Source: DATFLK01 sp035267815
GTDB taxonomy: Bacteria > Pseudomonadota > Zetaproteobacteria > Mariprofundales > Mariprofundaceae
Reading direction: 5' to 3'
NCBI GenBank assembly: GCA_035267815.1
Contig: DATFLK010000040.1
Coordinates: 1 to 20,248 of the forward strand
Length of the DNA stretch: 20,248 nt
Below the pieces are notes generated by a model. The model saw only the letters and a program-made list of their open reading frames with translations, was not told where the DNA came from and did not search any database. Both the position numbers and the translations under genes were made by a program. Below are positions 8,469 to 16,243 of the stretch, piece after piece (position 1 is the stretch's first letter; every line of letters starts with the position of its first letter).

Positions 8469-9719
8469 ATGGATTGGTTTGAGACATACGAGTCGGAGAT
8501 CCGGGCCTACAGTCGGGCCTACCCCGCCGTCTTCGTGAAGGGGCAGAATGCCACGCAGTACGACGAGAACGGCAAGGCGTATATCGACTTCTACGCCGGG
8601 GCCGGGGTGCTCAACTTCGGCCATAACCATCCGAAGCTGAAGCAGGCGATGATCGACTACCTTGAGTCCGATGGGGTGCTGCACAGCTTGGACATGATGA
8701 CCGAGGCCAAGCGCGATTTCATTCAGGGCTTTGTCGAGACCATCCTCAAGCCGCGCGGCATGGACTACAAATTGCAGTTCATGGGGCCGACCGGCACCAA
8801 TGCGGTGGAGGCGGCGTTGAAATTGGCCCGCAAGGTCACCGGTCGGAGCCATGTGGTTGCATTTGCGCAGGGGTTCCATGGCATGACGCTGGGCTCGCTC
8901 GCCTGCACCGCCAACGAGCACTTCCGCAACGCTGCGGGCGTTTCGCTCTCCGAGGCATCGCACTGGCCCTACGACACCAACGTCGGCGGTGGTATCGAGA
9001 GCCTGAAGACCCTGCGTGCCCTCTACGAGAATTCCTCCGGTGGCATGCAGAAACCGGCCGCCTTCGTCGTCGAGCGGGTCCAGGCCGAGGGCGGCGTCAA
9101 CGTGGCGAGCCCCGAATGGCTGCAGGCGCTGCAGCAGCTCGCCCGCGATCTGGGCGCGCTCCTGATCATCGACGACATCCAGGCAGGCTGCGGTCGAACC
9201 GGTCACTACTTCAGCTTCGAAGATGCCGGTATCGACCCCGATATCGTCACGCTGGCCAAGGGGATCGGCGGGTTGGGCACGCCGATGGCAATGAATCTGG
9301 TCAAGCCGGAGCACGATCGCCACTGGTCGCCCGGCGAGCATACCGGCACTTTCCGCGGTCAGAATCTCTCCTTCGTAGCCGGGCGTGAGGCGCTGCGTTT
9401 TTTCGAGGACGACGAGTTCCTGACCTCGGTGCGCGAAAAGGGCAAGGTGATGGCCGCCGCCCTGAAGAAGATGGCGCAGGACTGGTCCGACCAAGGCTTC
9501 GAGGTTCGGGGCAAGGGGATGATGCAGGCGCTGGACGTAAAGGATGGAGCCCTGGCCAAGGATGTGGCCCGTGGTTGTTTCGATCGGGGCATGCTCTTTG
9601 GCCCCTGCGGTGTCGGCGGCAGCGTTATCAAGCTGATTCCGCCGCTAACGATTCCCGATGACGAGCTGACAAAGGGCCTGGGAATTCTCGCCGACGCGCT
9701 CGGCGCGGCGATGGCGTGA
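8469..9719 (+). CDS. doeD: Diaminobutyrate-2-oxoglutarate transaminase (EctB/DoeD family)
   Basis: A class III PLP transaminase of 416 residues that interconverts L-2,4-diaminobutyrate and L-aspartate-4-semialdehyde. Visible are PTGTNAVEAALK (107-118), the PLP-contacting IIDDIQAGCGRTG (233-245; Asp235, Gln238), Schiff-base Lys264 in TLAKGIGG, and the EctB hallmark PGEHTGTFRGQN. The sequence strongly resembles EctB, which makes ectoine, but no ectA or ectC is nearby. The neighbours are degradative, so the DoeD direction (removal of diaminobutyrate) is favoured. AAAGGAGG lies 10 nt before the ATG. It is 18 bp after the amidohydrolase and 31 bp before doeA, a single operon. Whether it also serves synthesis elsewhere cannot be seen. 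Confidence 0.9.
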   Translation: MDWFETYESEIRAYSRAYPAVFVKGQNATQYDENGKAYIDFYAGAGVLNFGHNHPKLKQAMIDYLESDGVLHSLDMMTEAKRDFIQGFVETILKPRGMDYKLQFMGPTGTNAVEAALKLARKVTGRSHVVAFAQGFHGMTLGSLACTANEHFRNAAGVSLSEASHWPYDTNVGGGIESLKTLRALYENSSGGMQKPAAFVVERVQAEGGVNVASPEWLQALQQLARDLGALLIIDDIQAGCGRTGHYFSFEDAGIDPDIVTLAKGIGGLGTPMAMNLVKPEHDRHWSPGEHTGTFRGQNLSFVAGREALRFFEDDEFLTSVREKGKVMAAALKKMAQDWSDQGFEVRGKGMMQALDVKDGALAKDVARGCFDRGMLFGPCGVGGSVIKLIPPLTIPDDELTKGLGILADALGAAMA

Positions 9720-9750
9720 AGGCCCGAATCACCGGACAAGGAGTGGTGTG

Positions 9751-11046
9751 ATGAGACAGCGAGAGGACATGACATTTCCCTTCGAGGAGTATGAACGGCG
9801 CATCCGGGAGCTGCGCGAACAGATGGCGGCGCGGCTGCTCGATGCGGTGATCATCTCCGACCCGGAGAACCTGATGTACCTGACCGATTATCAGACCACC
9901 GGCTACTCCTTCTTCCAGGCGCTGGTCGTACCGCTGGAGGACGAACCCTTCATGATCACCCGTAAGCTGGAGGAGTCCAACGTGCATGCCCGTACCTGGG
10001 TGGAGCTGACCCGGCCCTATCCCGATACGGGTGATGCGATCCAGATGCTGGTCTCCTCGCTGATCGAGTTCGGGCTGGCCGGCAAGACGATCGGCTACGA
10101 GCGCAACTCCTACTTTTTCCCCGCCTACCATCAGGACACCTTCCACACCACCTTCACCCGAAGCCGTCTGATGGACTGTTTCGGCATCGTCGAGCGGGGC
10201 CGGGTCCGGAAGTCGGCTTGCGAGCTAGAGGTGATGCGCAAGGCGGCGATCGCCACGCGGGCCGGCATGAAGGCGGGCATCGAGGCCTGCCGGCCGGGCG
10301 TGACCGAGAATGAGATCGGTGCGGCGATCAGCCAGGCGATGTTCGCCGCGGGTGGCGAGATTCCGGCGGTGATGCCCTATGTCACCTCCGGCCCGCGCAC
10401 GATGATTGGCCACGCCTCTTGGGAGGGGCGTGAGGTACAGCCGGGCGAGCATGTCTTCATGGAGATTGCCGGCTGTTACCGCCGCTACCACACCGCCATG
10501 ATGCGTACGGCCGTCTGCGGCAAGCTGAGCGACAGCCTCTATCATGCCCAAGAGACGATGAAAGTGGCCCTGAGCCATGTCCGCAAACAGCTGCGTCCAG
10601 GTATGACCGTCTCCGATGCGGACAATCTGGTCCGCAACATCATCTCCGATAACGAGGTGGGGGCCAAGCTGATCACCCGCGCCGGTTATTCGATCGGTAT
10701 CGCCTTCCCGCCGAGCTGGGACGAGGGATATATCCTGAGCCTCTACCAAGGCAACAGTAAGATACTGGAGCCGGGCATGACCTTCCATGTCATTCCCTGG
10801 ATGTGGGGGATCGACGGCGACAAGTCGTGCGGTATCTCCGATACCTTCTACATCACCGACACCGGCTGCGGCTCATTCTTCGAGGATGTGGAGCAGGATT
10901 TCTCGATCCGGCCGAACCGGCCGGCCAAGCGGCATGAGCCGGAGTCCGATATCGTGATCGACTCGGCGGAGCATGAACAGTCCGAGCGCAAGAAACGCGC
11001 CGGCAACAAGGAGGGCGGCGCCGGGGAGCACTCCCCGGCGCAGTGA
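9751..11046 (+). CDS. doeA: Ectoine hydrolase DoeA (M24/creatinase-like)
   Basis: Opens the ectoine ring to N-acetyl-2,4-diaminobutyrate. The N-terminal creatinase-like domain (about 8-150) and C-terminal pita-bread fold (about 157-385) are clear. Typical DoeA stretches are visible: ISDPENLMYLTDYQTTGY (35-52), ERNSYFFPAYH (117-127), HASWEGREVQPGEHVFMEI (221-239) and the FEDVEQDFSIRP end (377-388). Where M24 metallopeptidases carry metal-ligand aspartates, this protein has MEIAGCYRRYHTAMMRT (237-253), so ligands are lost as in creatinase, fitting a metal-free hydrolase. From 389 to 431 a charged, low-complexity tail extends beyond the usual end (Halomonas DoeA is about 400 residues), and its last codons form a strong hairpin. 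ATG 9751 is seven bases after AAGGAG; a GTG at 9748 is in frame but closer. Confidence 0.93.
   Translation: MRQREDMTFPFEEYERRIRELREQMAARLLDAVIISDPENLMYLTDYQTTGYSFFQALVVPLEDEPFMITRKLEESNVHARTWVELTRPYPDTGDAIQMLVSSLIEFGLAGKTIGYERNSYFFPAYHQDTFHTTFTRSRLMDCFGIVERGRVRKSACELEVMRKAAIATRAGMKAGIEACRPGVTENEIGAAISQAMFAAGGEIPAVMPYVTSGPRTMIGHASWEGREVQPGEHVFMEIAGCYRRYHTAMMRTAVCGKLSDSLYHAQETMKVALSHVRKQLRPGMTVSDADNLVRNIISDNEVGAKLITRAGYSIGIAFPPSWDEGYILSLYQGNSKILEPGMTFHVIPWMWGIDGDKSCGISDTFYITDTGCGSFFEDVEQDFSIRPNRPAKRHEPESDIVIDSAEHEQSERKKRAGNKEGGAGEHSPAQ
11018..11041. terminator. Strong bidirectional hairpin at the doeA / aldehyde dehydrogenase junction
   Basis: A perfect 10-bp GC-rich stem, GCGCCGGGGA (11018-11027) and TCCCCGGCGC (11032-11041), with a GCAC loop. 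It lies inside the last codons of doeA and 13 bp beyond the stop of the converging aldehyde dehydrogenase. There is no clean T tract on either side; minus-strand sequence beyond it is pyrimidine-rich. It probably limits read-through between convergent genes. Confidence 0.6.
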
Positions 11047-11053
11047 GCCTCCG

Positions 11054-12427
11054 TCAAGGCCGGGCCGGGCCGACCCAGACCTGCTGCATGTTGACGAACT
11101 CCAGAATGCCGGCGGGACCGAGCTCGCGGCCGAAACCAGAGCCTTTGATGCCGCCGCTGGGCAGGCGCGGATCGGTCTTGACGATACCGTTGATCGCCAC
11201 TTGTCCGGCCTCGATGTCGCTGGCGATCTTCTCGGCCCGGGCCGTATCACCGCTCCAGATCGAGGCGGCCAGCCCGTACTCCGTATCGTTGGCGATCTCC
11301 AGCGCATGTTCGGGCGACTCCGCCTTCATTACCACCGCCACTGGGCCGAAGGTCTCCTCGCGGGCGGCACACATTTCCCGCGTTACATCGGTCAGCAGTG
11401 TGACCGGATAGAAGAAACCGGGTCCCTCCGGCAGCGTACCTCCCAAAAGGCAGCGGCCGCCCTGATCGATTGTGGTCCGAACCTGCCGGTGCAGGTTGTC
11501 GCGCAGGTCGGCGCGGGCGATCGGACCGATATCGGTCGCCTCCTCGGCCGGATCGCCCACCTTCAGCGCGGAAAGATGATGCTCAAGGCGCTCGATCAGG
11601 GCGTCGTAGACCGGTGCCTCGGCGATGATCCGCTTGGCGGCGATGCAGGACTGTCCGGCATTGATAATGCGCGAAAGCGTTAGCACTTCGGCCGCACGGC
11701 CGAGATCGGCATCGGCCAGCACCAGGCTCGGGTCCGAGCCGCCCAGTTCCAGTACGGCCGGCTTGATCTGTTTGGCAGCCAGCGAAGCAACCGTACCGCC
11801 GGCCCGGCTGGAGCCGGTCAGCGACACTGCTCTCACGGCCTCGTGTTCGATCGTCGCCCCGATCTGCTCATGCGTCAGTCGGATGTTCTGCAGCAGCCCC
11901 TCCGGGGCGCCGGCCTGTGCGAAGATCTCGCCGATCGCCTCGCCGCAGGCGGGGACATGGGCATCGTGCTTCAGCAGACAGGTGTTACCGGCCATCAGCG
12001 CTGGGGCGCAGAAGCGGAAGGCGAGCCAGAAGGGGGCGTTCCATGGCAGGATGCCGAGCACCGGTCCCAGCGGCAGGTGCTGCACGTAGCTGTGGGTCGC
12101 ATCAGAGGCGAGCGTTGTCGGGCTCAGGTAAGACTCCCCGAACTCGGCGTAGTGGCGGGCGCACCAGACCGACTTCTTGACCTCGCCGCGCGCCTCGCGG
12201 ATCGGCTTGCCCATCTCCACGGTCATCAGCCGTGCCAGCCGCTCCTCATCCCGCTCCATCAGGTCCGCCACGCGATTGAGGAGCGCTGCCCGCTCACCGA
12301 AATCCGTCTTGCGCCAGCTCGAAAAGGCCTCGGTAGCGCGCTCGATCACGTGCTTGAGCTCTGCATCCTCCAAGGTCTCGTAGCGCCGGATCTCCTCGCC
12401 GGTGGCGGGATTGGTTGCGATGAACAT
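11054..12427 (-). CDS. NAD(P)-dependent aldehyde dehydrogenase (succinate-semialdehyde dehydrogenase Sad type)
   Basis: A 457-residue aldehyde dehydrogenase of the short SSADH (Sad/YneI) type. Seen are the Rossmann-binding PWNAPFW (128-134; Asn130), LTGSSRAGG (203-211), general base Glu227 in LELGG, catalytic Cys261 in NAGQSCIAAKR, and EETFGPVA in the C-terminal half. The ATG at 12427 has GAGGAGG five bases upstream; the same frame stays open far upstream but that stretch overlaps other genes. It converges with doeA with a 7-bp gap. In ectoine breakdown aspartate semialdehyde must be oxidised to aspartate (DoeC), and this enzyme is a reasonable candidate. From sequence alone, succinate semialdehyde is equally likely. 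It is on the opposite strand, so it is not in the doe operon. Confidence 0.9.
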   Translation of the reverse strand: MFIATNPATGEEIRRYETLEDAELKHVIERATEAFSSWRKTDFGERAALLNRVADLMERDEERLARLMTVEMGKPIREARGEVKKSVWCARHYAEFGESYLSPTTLASDATHSYVQHLPLGPVLGILPWNAPFWLAFRFCAPALMAGNTCLLKHDAHVPACGEAIGEIFAQAGAPEGLLQNIRLTHEQIGATIEHEAVRAVSLTGSSRAGGTVASLAAKQIKPAVLELGGSDPSLVLADADLGRAAEVLTLSRIINAGQSCIAAKRIIAEAPVYDALIERLEHHLSALKVGDPAEEATDIGPIARADLRDNLHRQVRTTIDQGGRCLLGGTLPEGPGFFYPVTLLTDVTREMCAAREETFGPVAVVMKAESPEHALEIANDTEYGLAASIWSGDTARAEKIASDIEAGQVAINGIVKTDPRLPSGGIKGSGFGRELGPAGILEFVNMQQVWVGPARP

Positions 12428-12589
12428 GGATACCTCCTCACAGTTGACCGTCCTGCGATCGGTTTGGGGGGGGATGCGTGATCCCCCGGGACGGCGCAAT
12501 TTCACTGTGTCGAGCGTATACCATCGTTTATGCCATACCAACCCTGCGTCCTGCTCTGGTCTAGAATGATGACATAAGGGGGTGGCGAC

Positions 12590-12952
12590 ATGATCGAGAG
12601 GATTTCCGACCTGCCCGAATATGTCCTCGGTTTCAGGGCGAGCGGGACGATCACGGCGGAGGATTACGAGTCGGTCGTGATTCCAGCGGTGGAGGAGATG
12701 TTCTCCCGACAGCAGAGGATCCGGCTGCTCTATCACCTCGGCGAGGAGGTCGAGGGGTTCGAGGCTGCAGCCATGTGGGACGATACGAAGCTGGGATTGA
12801 AGCATTTCAGCGGCTGGGAGCGGTTGGCGATCGTCTCCGATATCGCATGGCTGCGGGTTGTCATCAAGGCGTTTGGGCTGACCATGCCGGGGCAGGTGCG
12901 CATCTTTCATAATGACGAGATGCCGAAGGCCGTGCGCTGGATCAACGCGTAA
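12590..12952 (+). CDS. SpoIIAA-like / STAS-SEC14 fold protein
   Basis: A 120-residue soluble protein with the alternating strand-helix pattern of the SpoIIAA-like (DUF3478) family. Typical pieces are GFRASGTITAEDYESVVIPAVEE (14-36), RIRLLYHLGEEVEGF (43-57), AMWDDTKLGLKHFSGWERLAIVSD (61-84) and the C-terminal VRIFHNDEMPKAVRWI. The family's function is not established; it is thought to resemble anti-anti-sigma or lipid-binding folds. AAGGGGGTGG precedes the ATG. It has its own short upstream region, diverges from the aldehyde dehydrogenase and converges on the membrane-protein gene with a shared terminator, so it is probably monocistronic. No phosphorylatable STAS serine was evident. Confidence 0.85.
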   Translation: MIERISDLPEYVLGFRASGTITAEDYESVVIPAVEEMFSRQQRIRLLYHLGEEVEGFEAAAMWDDTKLGLKHFSGWERLAIVSDIAWLRVVIKAFGLTMPGQVRIFHNDEMPKAVRWINA

Positions 12953-12972
12953 TCTTAGGCTCTGGAAAGAAG

Positions 12973-13000
12973 GGGTGGAAGCGGCATCCCGCTTCCACCC
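12973..13000. terminator. Bidirectional intrinsic terminator
   Basis: A perfect 12-bp stem, GGGTGGAAGCGG (12973-12984) and CCGCTTCCACCC (12989-13000), with loop CATC, lies between two convergent genes. The plus side continues GGTTGTATGG and the minus side CTTCTTTCC, so the minus strand has the better U-rich tail. It serves the stops at 12952 (plus) and 13018 (minus). Confidence 0.8.
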
Positions 13001-13017
13001 GGTTGTATGGCCGCGAT

Positions 13018-13482
13018 TCAGGCGTGCGCTGGTGAGTGATGCGCGGTGGTGAGCTTGCCGTAGAGACCGCCCAGCACGGCCCCGAAGACCCAGTGCAGCA
13101 TCAGCGTGGCCACGGGCGCGCCCATGCCCAGATGCAACCCGAAGAGCCCCGCGCCGGCCATCGGCATGACCATGACCATCATCAGGAGCCACGCCGCCGT
13201 GCCGAAGAGTATGCCCTTGATTGCCGGCGACTTGCCGGGAATTTGATTGGCCAGAAGGGCGAAGAGAGCGCCCCAGGCGACGGTTCCGATCATGAAGTGC
13301 AGCAGCCATCCGACCATCGGCGTCATGGGCGTGCCCATGAAGTGGTGCGCCATGCCCGTGAGCATCCGGATGGCATTCATCTCCGGCATCATGCCCATCT
13401 TCGCCTTCATCACCATTAGCGCCGACAGCACCACGGTCGCTGCAAATCCGGCGATCACGCCTTTTCCAACGTTGGTTTCCAT
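13018..13482 (-). CDS. Four-helix membrane protein, DUF6789-like
   Basis: A 154-residue, very Met- and Gly-rich inner-membrane protein. Four hydrophobic segments are apparent at about 8-28, 56-78, 88-112 and 122-142. The GVIAGFAATVVLSALMVMK start followed by MPEMNAIRML matches my memory of the DUF6789 family; no activity is known to me. Histidines occur near the first loop (His46-His47), in helices (62, 117, 130) and in the tail (148, 149, 153), so ligand or metal contacts are possible but unproven. ATG 13482 has GAGGAG six bases upstream; the frame is open further up without a better start. It ends at the shared terminator. Confidence 0.8.
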   Translation of the reverse strand: METNVGKGVIAGFAATVVLSALMVMKAKMGMMPEMNAIRMLTGMAHHFMGTPMTPMVGWLLHFMIGTVAWGALFALLANQIPGKSPAIKGILFGTAAWLLMMVMVMPMAGAGLFGLHLGMGAPVATLMLHWVFGAVLGGLYGKLTTAHHSPAHA

Positions 13483-13710
13483 AAGGTTCTCCTCGTTCGT
13501 TTCATCAGTTTTATGCGAATTGCGCGGGTTGCTCCACCTCCGCATTCACTGAGTAGTCGCACGAGGTCCTTCGATTCTTACAGAACAGTTTTGTGTTCTA
13601 ATCAGATATTGTTTTCCGGTCATAAGACTGGCTCTCTACTCTGTCTGACGTATGCATGCAGCGAACCAGTTTAATCGGCTCGACTGCGGAAAGGAGCGTG
13701 GCCCACCACG

Positions 13711-13899
13711 AGTGACAAAATACCGACGCAGAAGGTTATTGATGCTGTATCTCAGCCAATTGAGATTGATGATCAACAGATGTCTGTCAGCGCGAGCATC
13801 GGTATTGCGCTGTATCCAGACCATGCCCAAGAGGGGGAAGCCTTGATCAAATGTGCAGACACCGCAATGTATACGGCCAAGAACAAGGGAAAGCATTAG
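13711..13899 (+). pseudogene. C-terminal remnant of a GGDEF (diguanylate cyclase) domain
   Basis: Frame 13711-13899 reads DKIPTQKVIDAVSQPIEID, then SVSASIGIALYPD, EALIKCADTAMYTAKNKGKH and TAG. That is the last third of a GGDEF domain (the SIGIA strand and the ADxAMYxAK helix). The frame has a stop at 13672-13674 and no plausible start with a ribosome site. The GG(D/E)EF active-site motif and all upstream domains are missing, so it cannot make cyclic di-GMP. Its lower GC than the neighbours suggests an acquired, now-deleted gene. Confidence 0.75.
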
Positions 13900-14099
13900 T
13901 TTGTAACTGCTTGATATGCAGTCTGACATCATGATTTCTTTCTGTTGGTGCTGAACTTCGTCCGTAAAAAGCAGAGCCGGATTAAGCTCGAACGAATGAC
14001 TGAATGTAGCCAAAGGCGGAAGGTCGTTTGGGCGTCGATCGTTTTGGCCGGTCGGTTTCTCGGCGTGTTGGAGGGCTGCCGAAAGATGGCCCGAATTTG

Positions 14100-14108
14100 T
14101 GGTATACT
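14100..14108 (+). promoter_or_regulatory. Extended -10 promoter of the zinc-ribbon gene
   Basis: TGGTATACT (14100-14108) is a good extended -10 element. No matching -35 is seen 17 bp upstream, as is usual for extended -10 promoters. A start near 14115 gives a leader of about 50 nt ending in AGAGGAG before ATG 14164. Confidence 0.5.
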
Positions 14109-14163
14109 GGGATAAGGCACTGCGGCGTATGTTCCGGTGCTGTGCTTACAGAGGAGATTGACC

Positions 14164-14660
14164 ATGACAGACAAGGGCAGACTGACGGAGCAGTACGACA
14201 AGCTTGCGCATCGATTCAACGGACTTTATCTGGAAGGCAGTTCGCGCGGACGCGAATCGATGTCCGAGGCGCTGGAAAAGGCCCGCAAACAGTTGACCGC
14301 ACTCGGTGAGTTCAGCACGGAGCGTGGGGAGGAGCTGAAACAATACCTTGCCCGCGATCTGGACCGGACGATCGCCGAGGCCCGGCATTTGGGCGACGAG
14401 GCCTGGGGACGCTTTCACCCGTCTCGCCTGGGGGGGTGGGTGCGCTCTCCTCAATCGCGAGCGTACTGGAGGCAACCAGCAATGCGTTGCACTCTCTGGG
14501 TGACAAAGCCCATCGAACGCTGACCTACAAAACCGGCGAGATCACATCCGCCGGTACGTTGACCTGCCAAGCATGCGGTCAGAAGGTGCACCTCAAGGAG
14601 ACAGGACGTATCCCGCCATGTCCCAAATGCAAAGGCACCCTGTTTCACAAAGGCTATTAG
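14164..14660 (+). CDS. DUF1451 zinc-ribbon protein in two frames (frameshifted at a G7 run)
   Basis: Two reading frames together make one DUF1451-type protein of about 165 residues. Frame one (ATG 14164, AGAGGAG seven bases upstream) gives the charged helical N-terminal half: LTEQYDKLAHRF, SEALEKARKQLTALGEFSTERGEELKQYLARDL, and so on to about residue 90. It then reads into nonsense and stops at 14521-14523 (119 residues). The second frame, from about 14436, continues the family: LSSIASVLEATSNALHSLGDKAH, then YKTGEITSAGTLTCQACGQK, and CPKC near the end. This forms a CxxC...CxxC zinc ribbon typical of the C-terminus. The switch falls at seven G (14430-14436). One missing G in the assembly, a true null mutation, phase variation, or programmed -1 frameshifting are all possible. 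The family's role is unknown. Confidence 0.75.
14430..14467 (+). other. Slippery G7 heptamer followed by a stem-loop
   Basis: In the zero frame the run reads as C TG, GGG, GGG, so G_GGG_GGG fits the X_XXY_YYZ pattern for -1 slippage. A -1 shift joins the two halves of the zinc-ribbon protein exactly. Downstream, 14439-14447 can pair with 14459-14467 (9 bp including two G-U pairs, 11-nt loop). The stem begins only two bases after the heptamer, closer than the usual 5-9. Confidence 0.4.
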
Positions 14661-14686
14661 ATAGAGGCTCTGCCCGTTCAGCGCGG

Positions 14687-16045
14687 TCAGGTGTCGTGGG
14701 TTCTGGCGTCGACGGTTTCGGCGAGTGAGGTGAGCGCTTCGGAGACGGTGACAGGGTAGGGGCTCTCCGCCGCTTCCAGCGCGCGCAGCGATTCAGGCAG
14801 GCGGGCGAGCCCGGCCTTGGTGTGTTGCCTGATCTCGGCAAGCTCCGGGTGAGGGGAGAGCGGCTTGCCGCCACGCATTACCGGCCGGATCAGCGGTTCG
14901 CCCTGCGCCGCATCATCTTCGGTGGTCAGGGTATCCCCGACCATGATCTCACCATCATAGCGGCGGTAGACCTGCTTGCGTCCCGGCCAGGTGGCCTTGC
15001 CTTCCGAGCGCTTGCGCCGGGCCTTGCCGGCGTACTCCTCCAGCTTGTAGGCACAGTCGAGGTAGGGGGCGTCGCTGGAGGTATCCAGACGCGTGCCGAT
15101 ACCGTATCCGTCGATCGGCGCTGCCTTGCTGGTGATTCGCTGCAGTCTGTACTCGTCGAGGTTGCCGCTGGCGAAGATGCGCGTGTCCTGCAGTCCGGCG
15201 CGGTCCAGGATGGCGCGCACCTTTCTGGCGTGGGCGCCGAGATCGCCGGAGTCGAGCCGAACGGCTTGGATCGGAATATTCTCTTTTCTGAGCTGTGGGG
15301 CGATGTCGGCGACGATCTCCGCCCCCTTTTCGGTGTCATAGGTGTCGATCAGCGGCACGTTGTTGTCCGGATGGCTGTGGGCGAAGTGAATGAATGCCTC
15401 GCGCTCGTTCTCGTGTGCCTGGATGAAGGAGTGCGCCATGGTGCCGTAGAGCGGTATGCTCCATTGGCTGCCGGCCAGAACGTTGGCCGTGCCGTCCATG
15501 CCGCCGAGAAAACTGGCGCGTGCCGCCATCAGCCCCGCCTCGGCCTCGTGAGTGCGGCGCAGGCCGAAATCGACCAGCAGTCTTTCGGGGGCGGCAAGCC
15601 TCATGCGTGCCGCCTTGGAGGCGACCAGCGTCTGGAAGTGGAGGATGTTGATCAGCCGTGATTCGACCAGCTGCGCCATCGGTAGCGGCGCGGTAACACG
15701 GATCAGCGGCTCATCGGGAAAGCAGATTGTCCCCTCGGGCATGGCGTGCACGTCGCCGGTGAACCGGAAGGTGGCGAGATAGTCGACGAGGGATTTCGAA
15801 AAGTGGCCGGAGTCGCTCAGCCATGTCAGCTCGTCCGCGGAGAGATGCAGTTGCTGCAGGTAGTCGAGCGTCTGTTCCAGCCCCGCCGCGACGAGAAAGT
15901 TGCGGCCTTTGGGGAGCTTGCGGACGAAGAACTCGAAGACGGCGGTTTCGGTGAGGCCGTGCTCCAGATAGGACTGCATCATGGTGAGCTGGTAGAGATC
16001 GGTCAGCAGCAGGGCCCGGTGTGCCGGTGTCGTCTCTATCGGCAT
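14687..16045 (-). CDS. pncB: Nicotinate phosphoribosyltransferase
   Basis: Joins nicotinate and PRPP to give nicotinate mononucleotide in NAD salvage. The 452 residues show LLLTDLYQLTMMQSYLEHG (12-30), FEFFVRKLPKGRNFLVAAGLEQ (37-58), DFGLRRTHEAEAGLMAARASFLGG (159-182), GTMAHSFIQAH (201-211) with the presumed phospho-accepting His205, and VRLDSGDLGAHARKVRAIL (about 262-280). The start ATG has no Shine-Dalgarno site, but its A is shared with the TGA of a small upstream ORF (TGATG), which suggests translational coupling. It lies downstream of phoU on the same strand and converges with the zinc-ribbon gene, 26 bp apart, with no obvious terminator between them. Confidence 0.95.
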   Translation of the reverse strand: MPIETTPAHRALLLTDLYQLTMMQSYLEHGLTETAVFEFFVRKLPKGRNFLVAAGLEQTLDYLQQLHLSADELTWLSDSGHFSKSLVDYLATFRFTGDVHAMPEGTICFPDEPLIRVTAPLPMAQLVESRLINILHFQTLVASKAARMRLAAPERLLVDFGLRRTHEAEAGLMAARASFLGGMDGTANVLAGSQWSIPLYGTMAHSFIQAHENEREAFIHFAHSHPDNNVPLIDTYDTEKGAEIVADIAPQLRKENIPIQAVRLDSGDLGAHARKVRAILDRAGLQDTRIFASGNLDEYRLQRITSKAAPIDGYGIGTRLDTSSDAPYLDCAYKLEEYAGKARRKRSEGKATWPGRKQVYRRYDGEIMVGDTLTTEDDAAQGEPLIRPVMRGGKPLSPHPELAEIRQHTKAGLARLPESLRALEAAESPYPVTVSEALTSLAETVDARTHDT

Positions 16046-16188
16046 CAGGACAAATCCGCACTGGTGACGGTCGCGGCACCGGCATTGCGCCTCTTCCGGA
16101 GCGTTTTCCGGTCGTCATCCGGATGGACGTTAACGGCGCGGACGGCGTCGATCGGCGGGATGGCTTTTGCGGGTTTGCGTGTCGTCAC
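16045..16188 (-). CDS. Possible small basic protein between phoU and pncB
   Basis: A 47-residue frame from GTG 16188 (MTTRKPAKAIPPIDAVRAV ... ATVTSADLS), Lys/Arg-rich in the middle. It ends TGATG, overlapping the pncB start codon. Third codon positions are mostly G or C as in real genes here. The same frame is open further upstream to an ATG at 16284 inside phoU. No good ribosome site precedes either start, and no family was recognised. Support is the coupling geometry and codon pattern only; it may be untranslated spacer. Confidence 0.35.
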   Translation of the reverse strand: MTTRKPAKAIPPIDAVRAVNVHPDDDRKTLRKRRNAGAATVTSADLS

Positions 16189-16243
16189 ACCCGGTTCATA
16201 GATGAGACCACCGGATGTTTCAAGAATGACGCGGTCGGGTGGA

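Larger units (their letters stand above)
13483..14163. other. Gene-poor stretch of lower GC
   Basis: About 680 bp between the membrane-protein gene and the zinc-ribbon gene. It contains a GGDEF-domain remnant (13711-13899), a small hairpin ACTGC/GCAGT (13906-13922), and a promoter near 14100. The base composition is visibly more AT-rich than the flanks. No tRNA, transposase or terminal repeat was found. Confidence 0.5.

Noticed and set aside
8250..9494. Long minus-strand open frame of 414 codons opposite the transaminase
   Set aside because: Same mirror effect; the plus-strand transaminase is certain.
8469..9719. Reading the transaminase as part of an ectoine synthesis operon (ectABC)
   Set aside because: Neither ectA nor ectC is adjacent, and all operon partners are degradative.
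11054..13309. A 751-residue open frame on the minus strand
   Set aside because: Only the last 457 residues are aldehyde dehydrogenase with a good start at 12427. The upstream part overlaps other convincing genes and has no protein-like features.
13645..13700. Possible tRNA-like stretch near the GGDEF remnant
   Set aside because: No cloverleaf could be formed, and there is no T-loop consensus.
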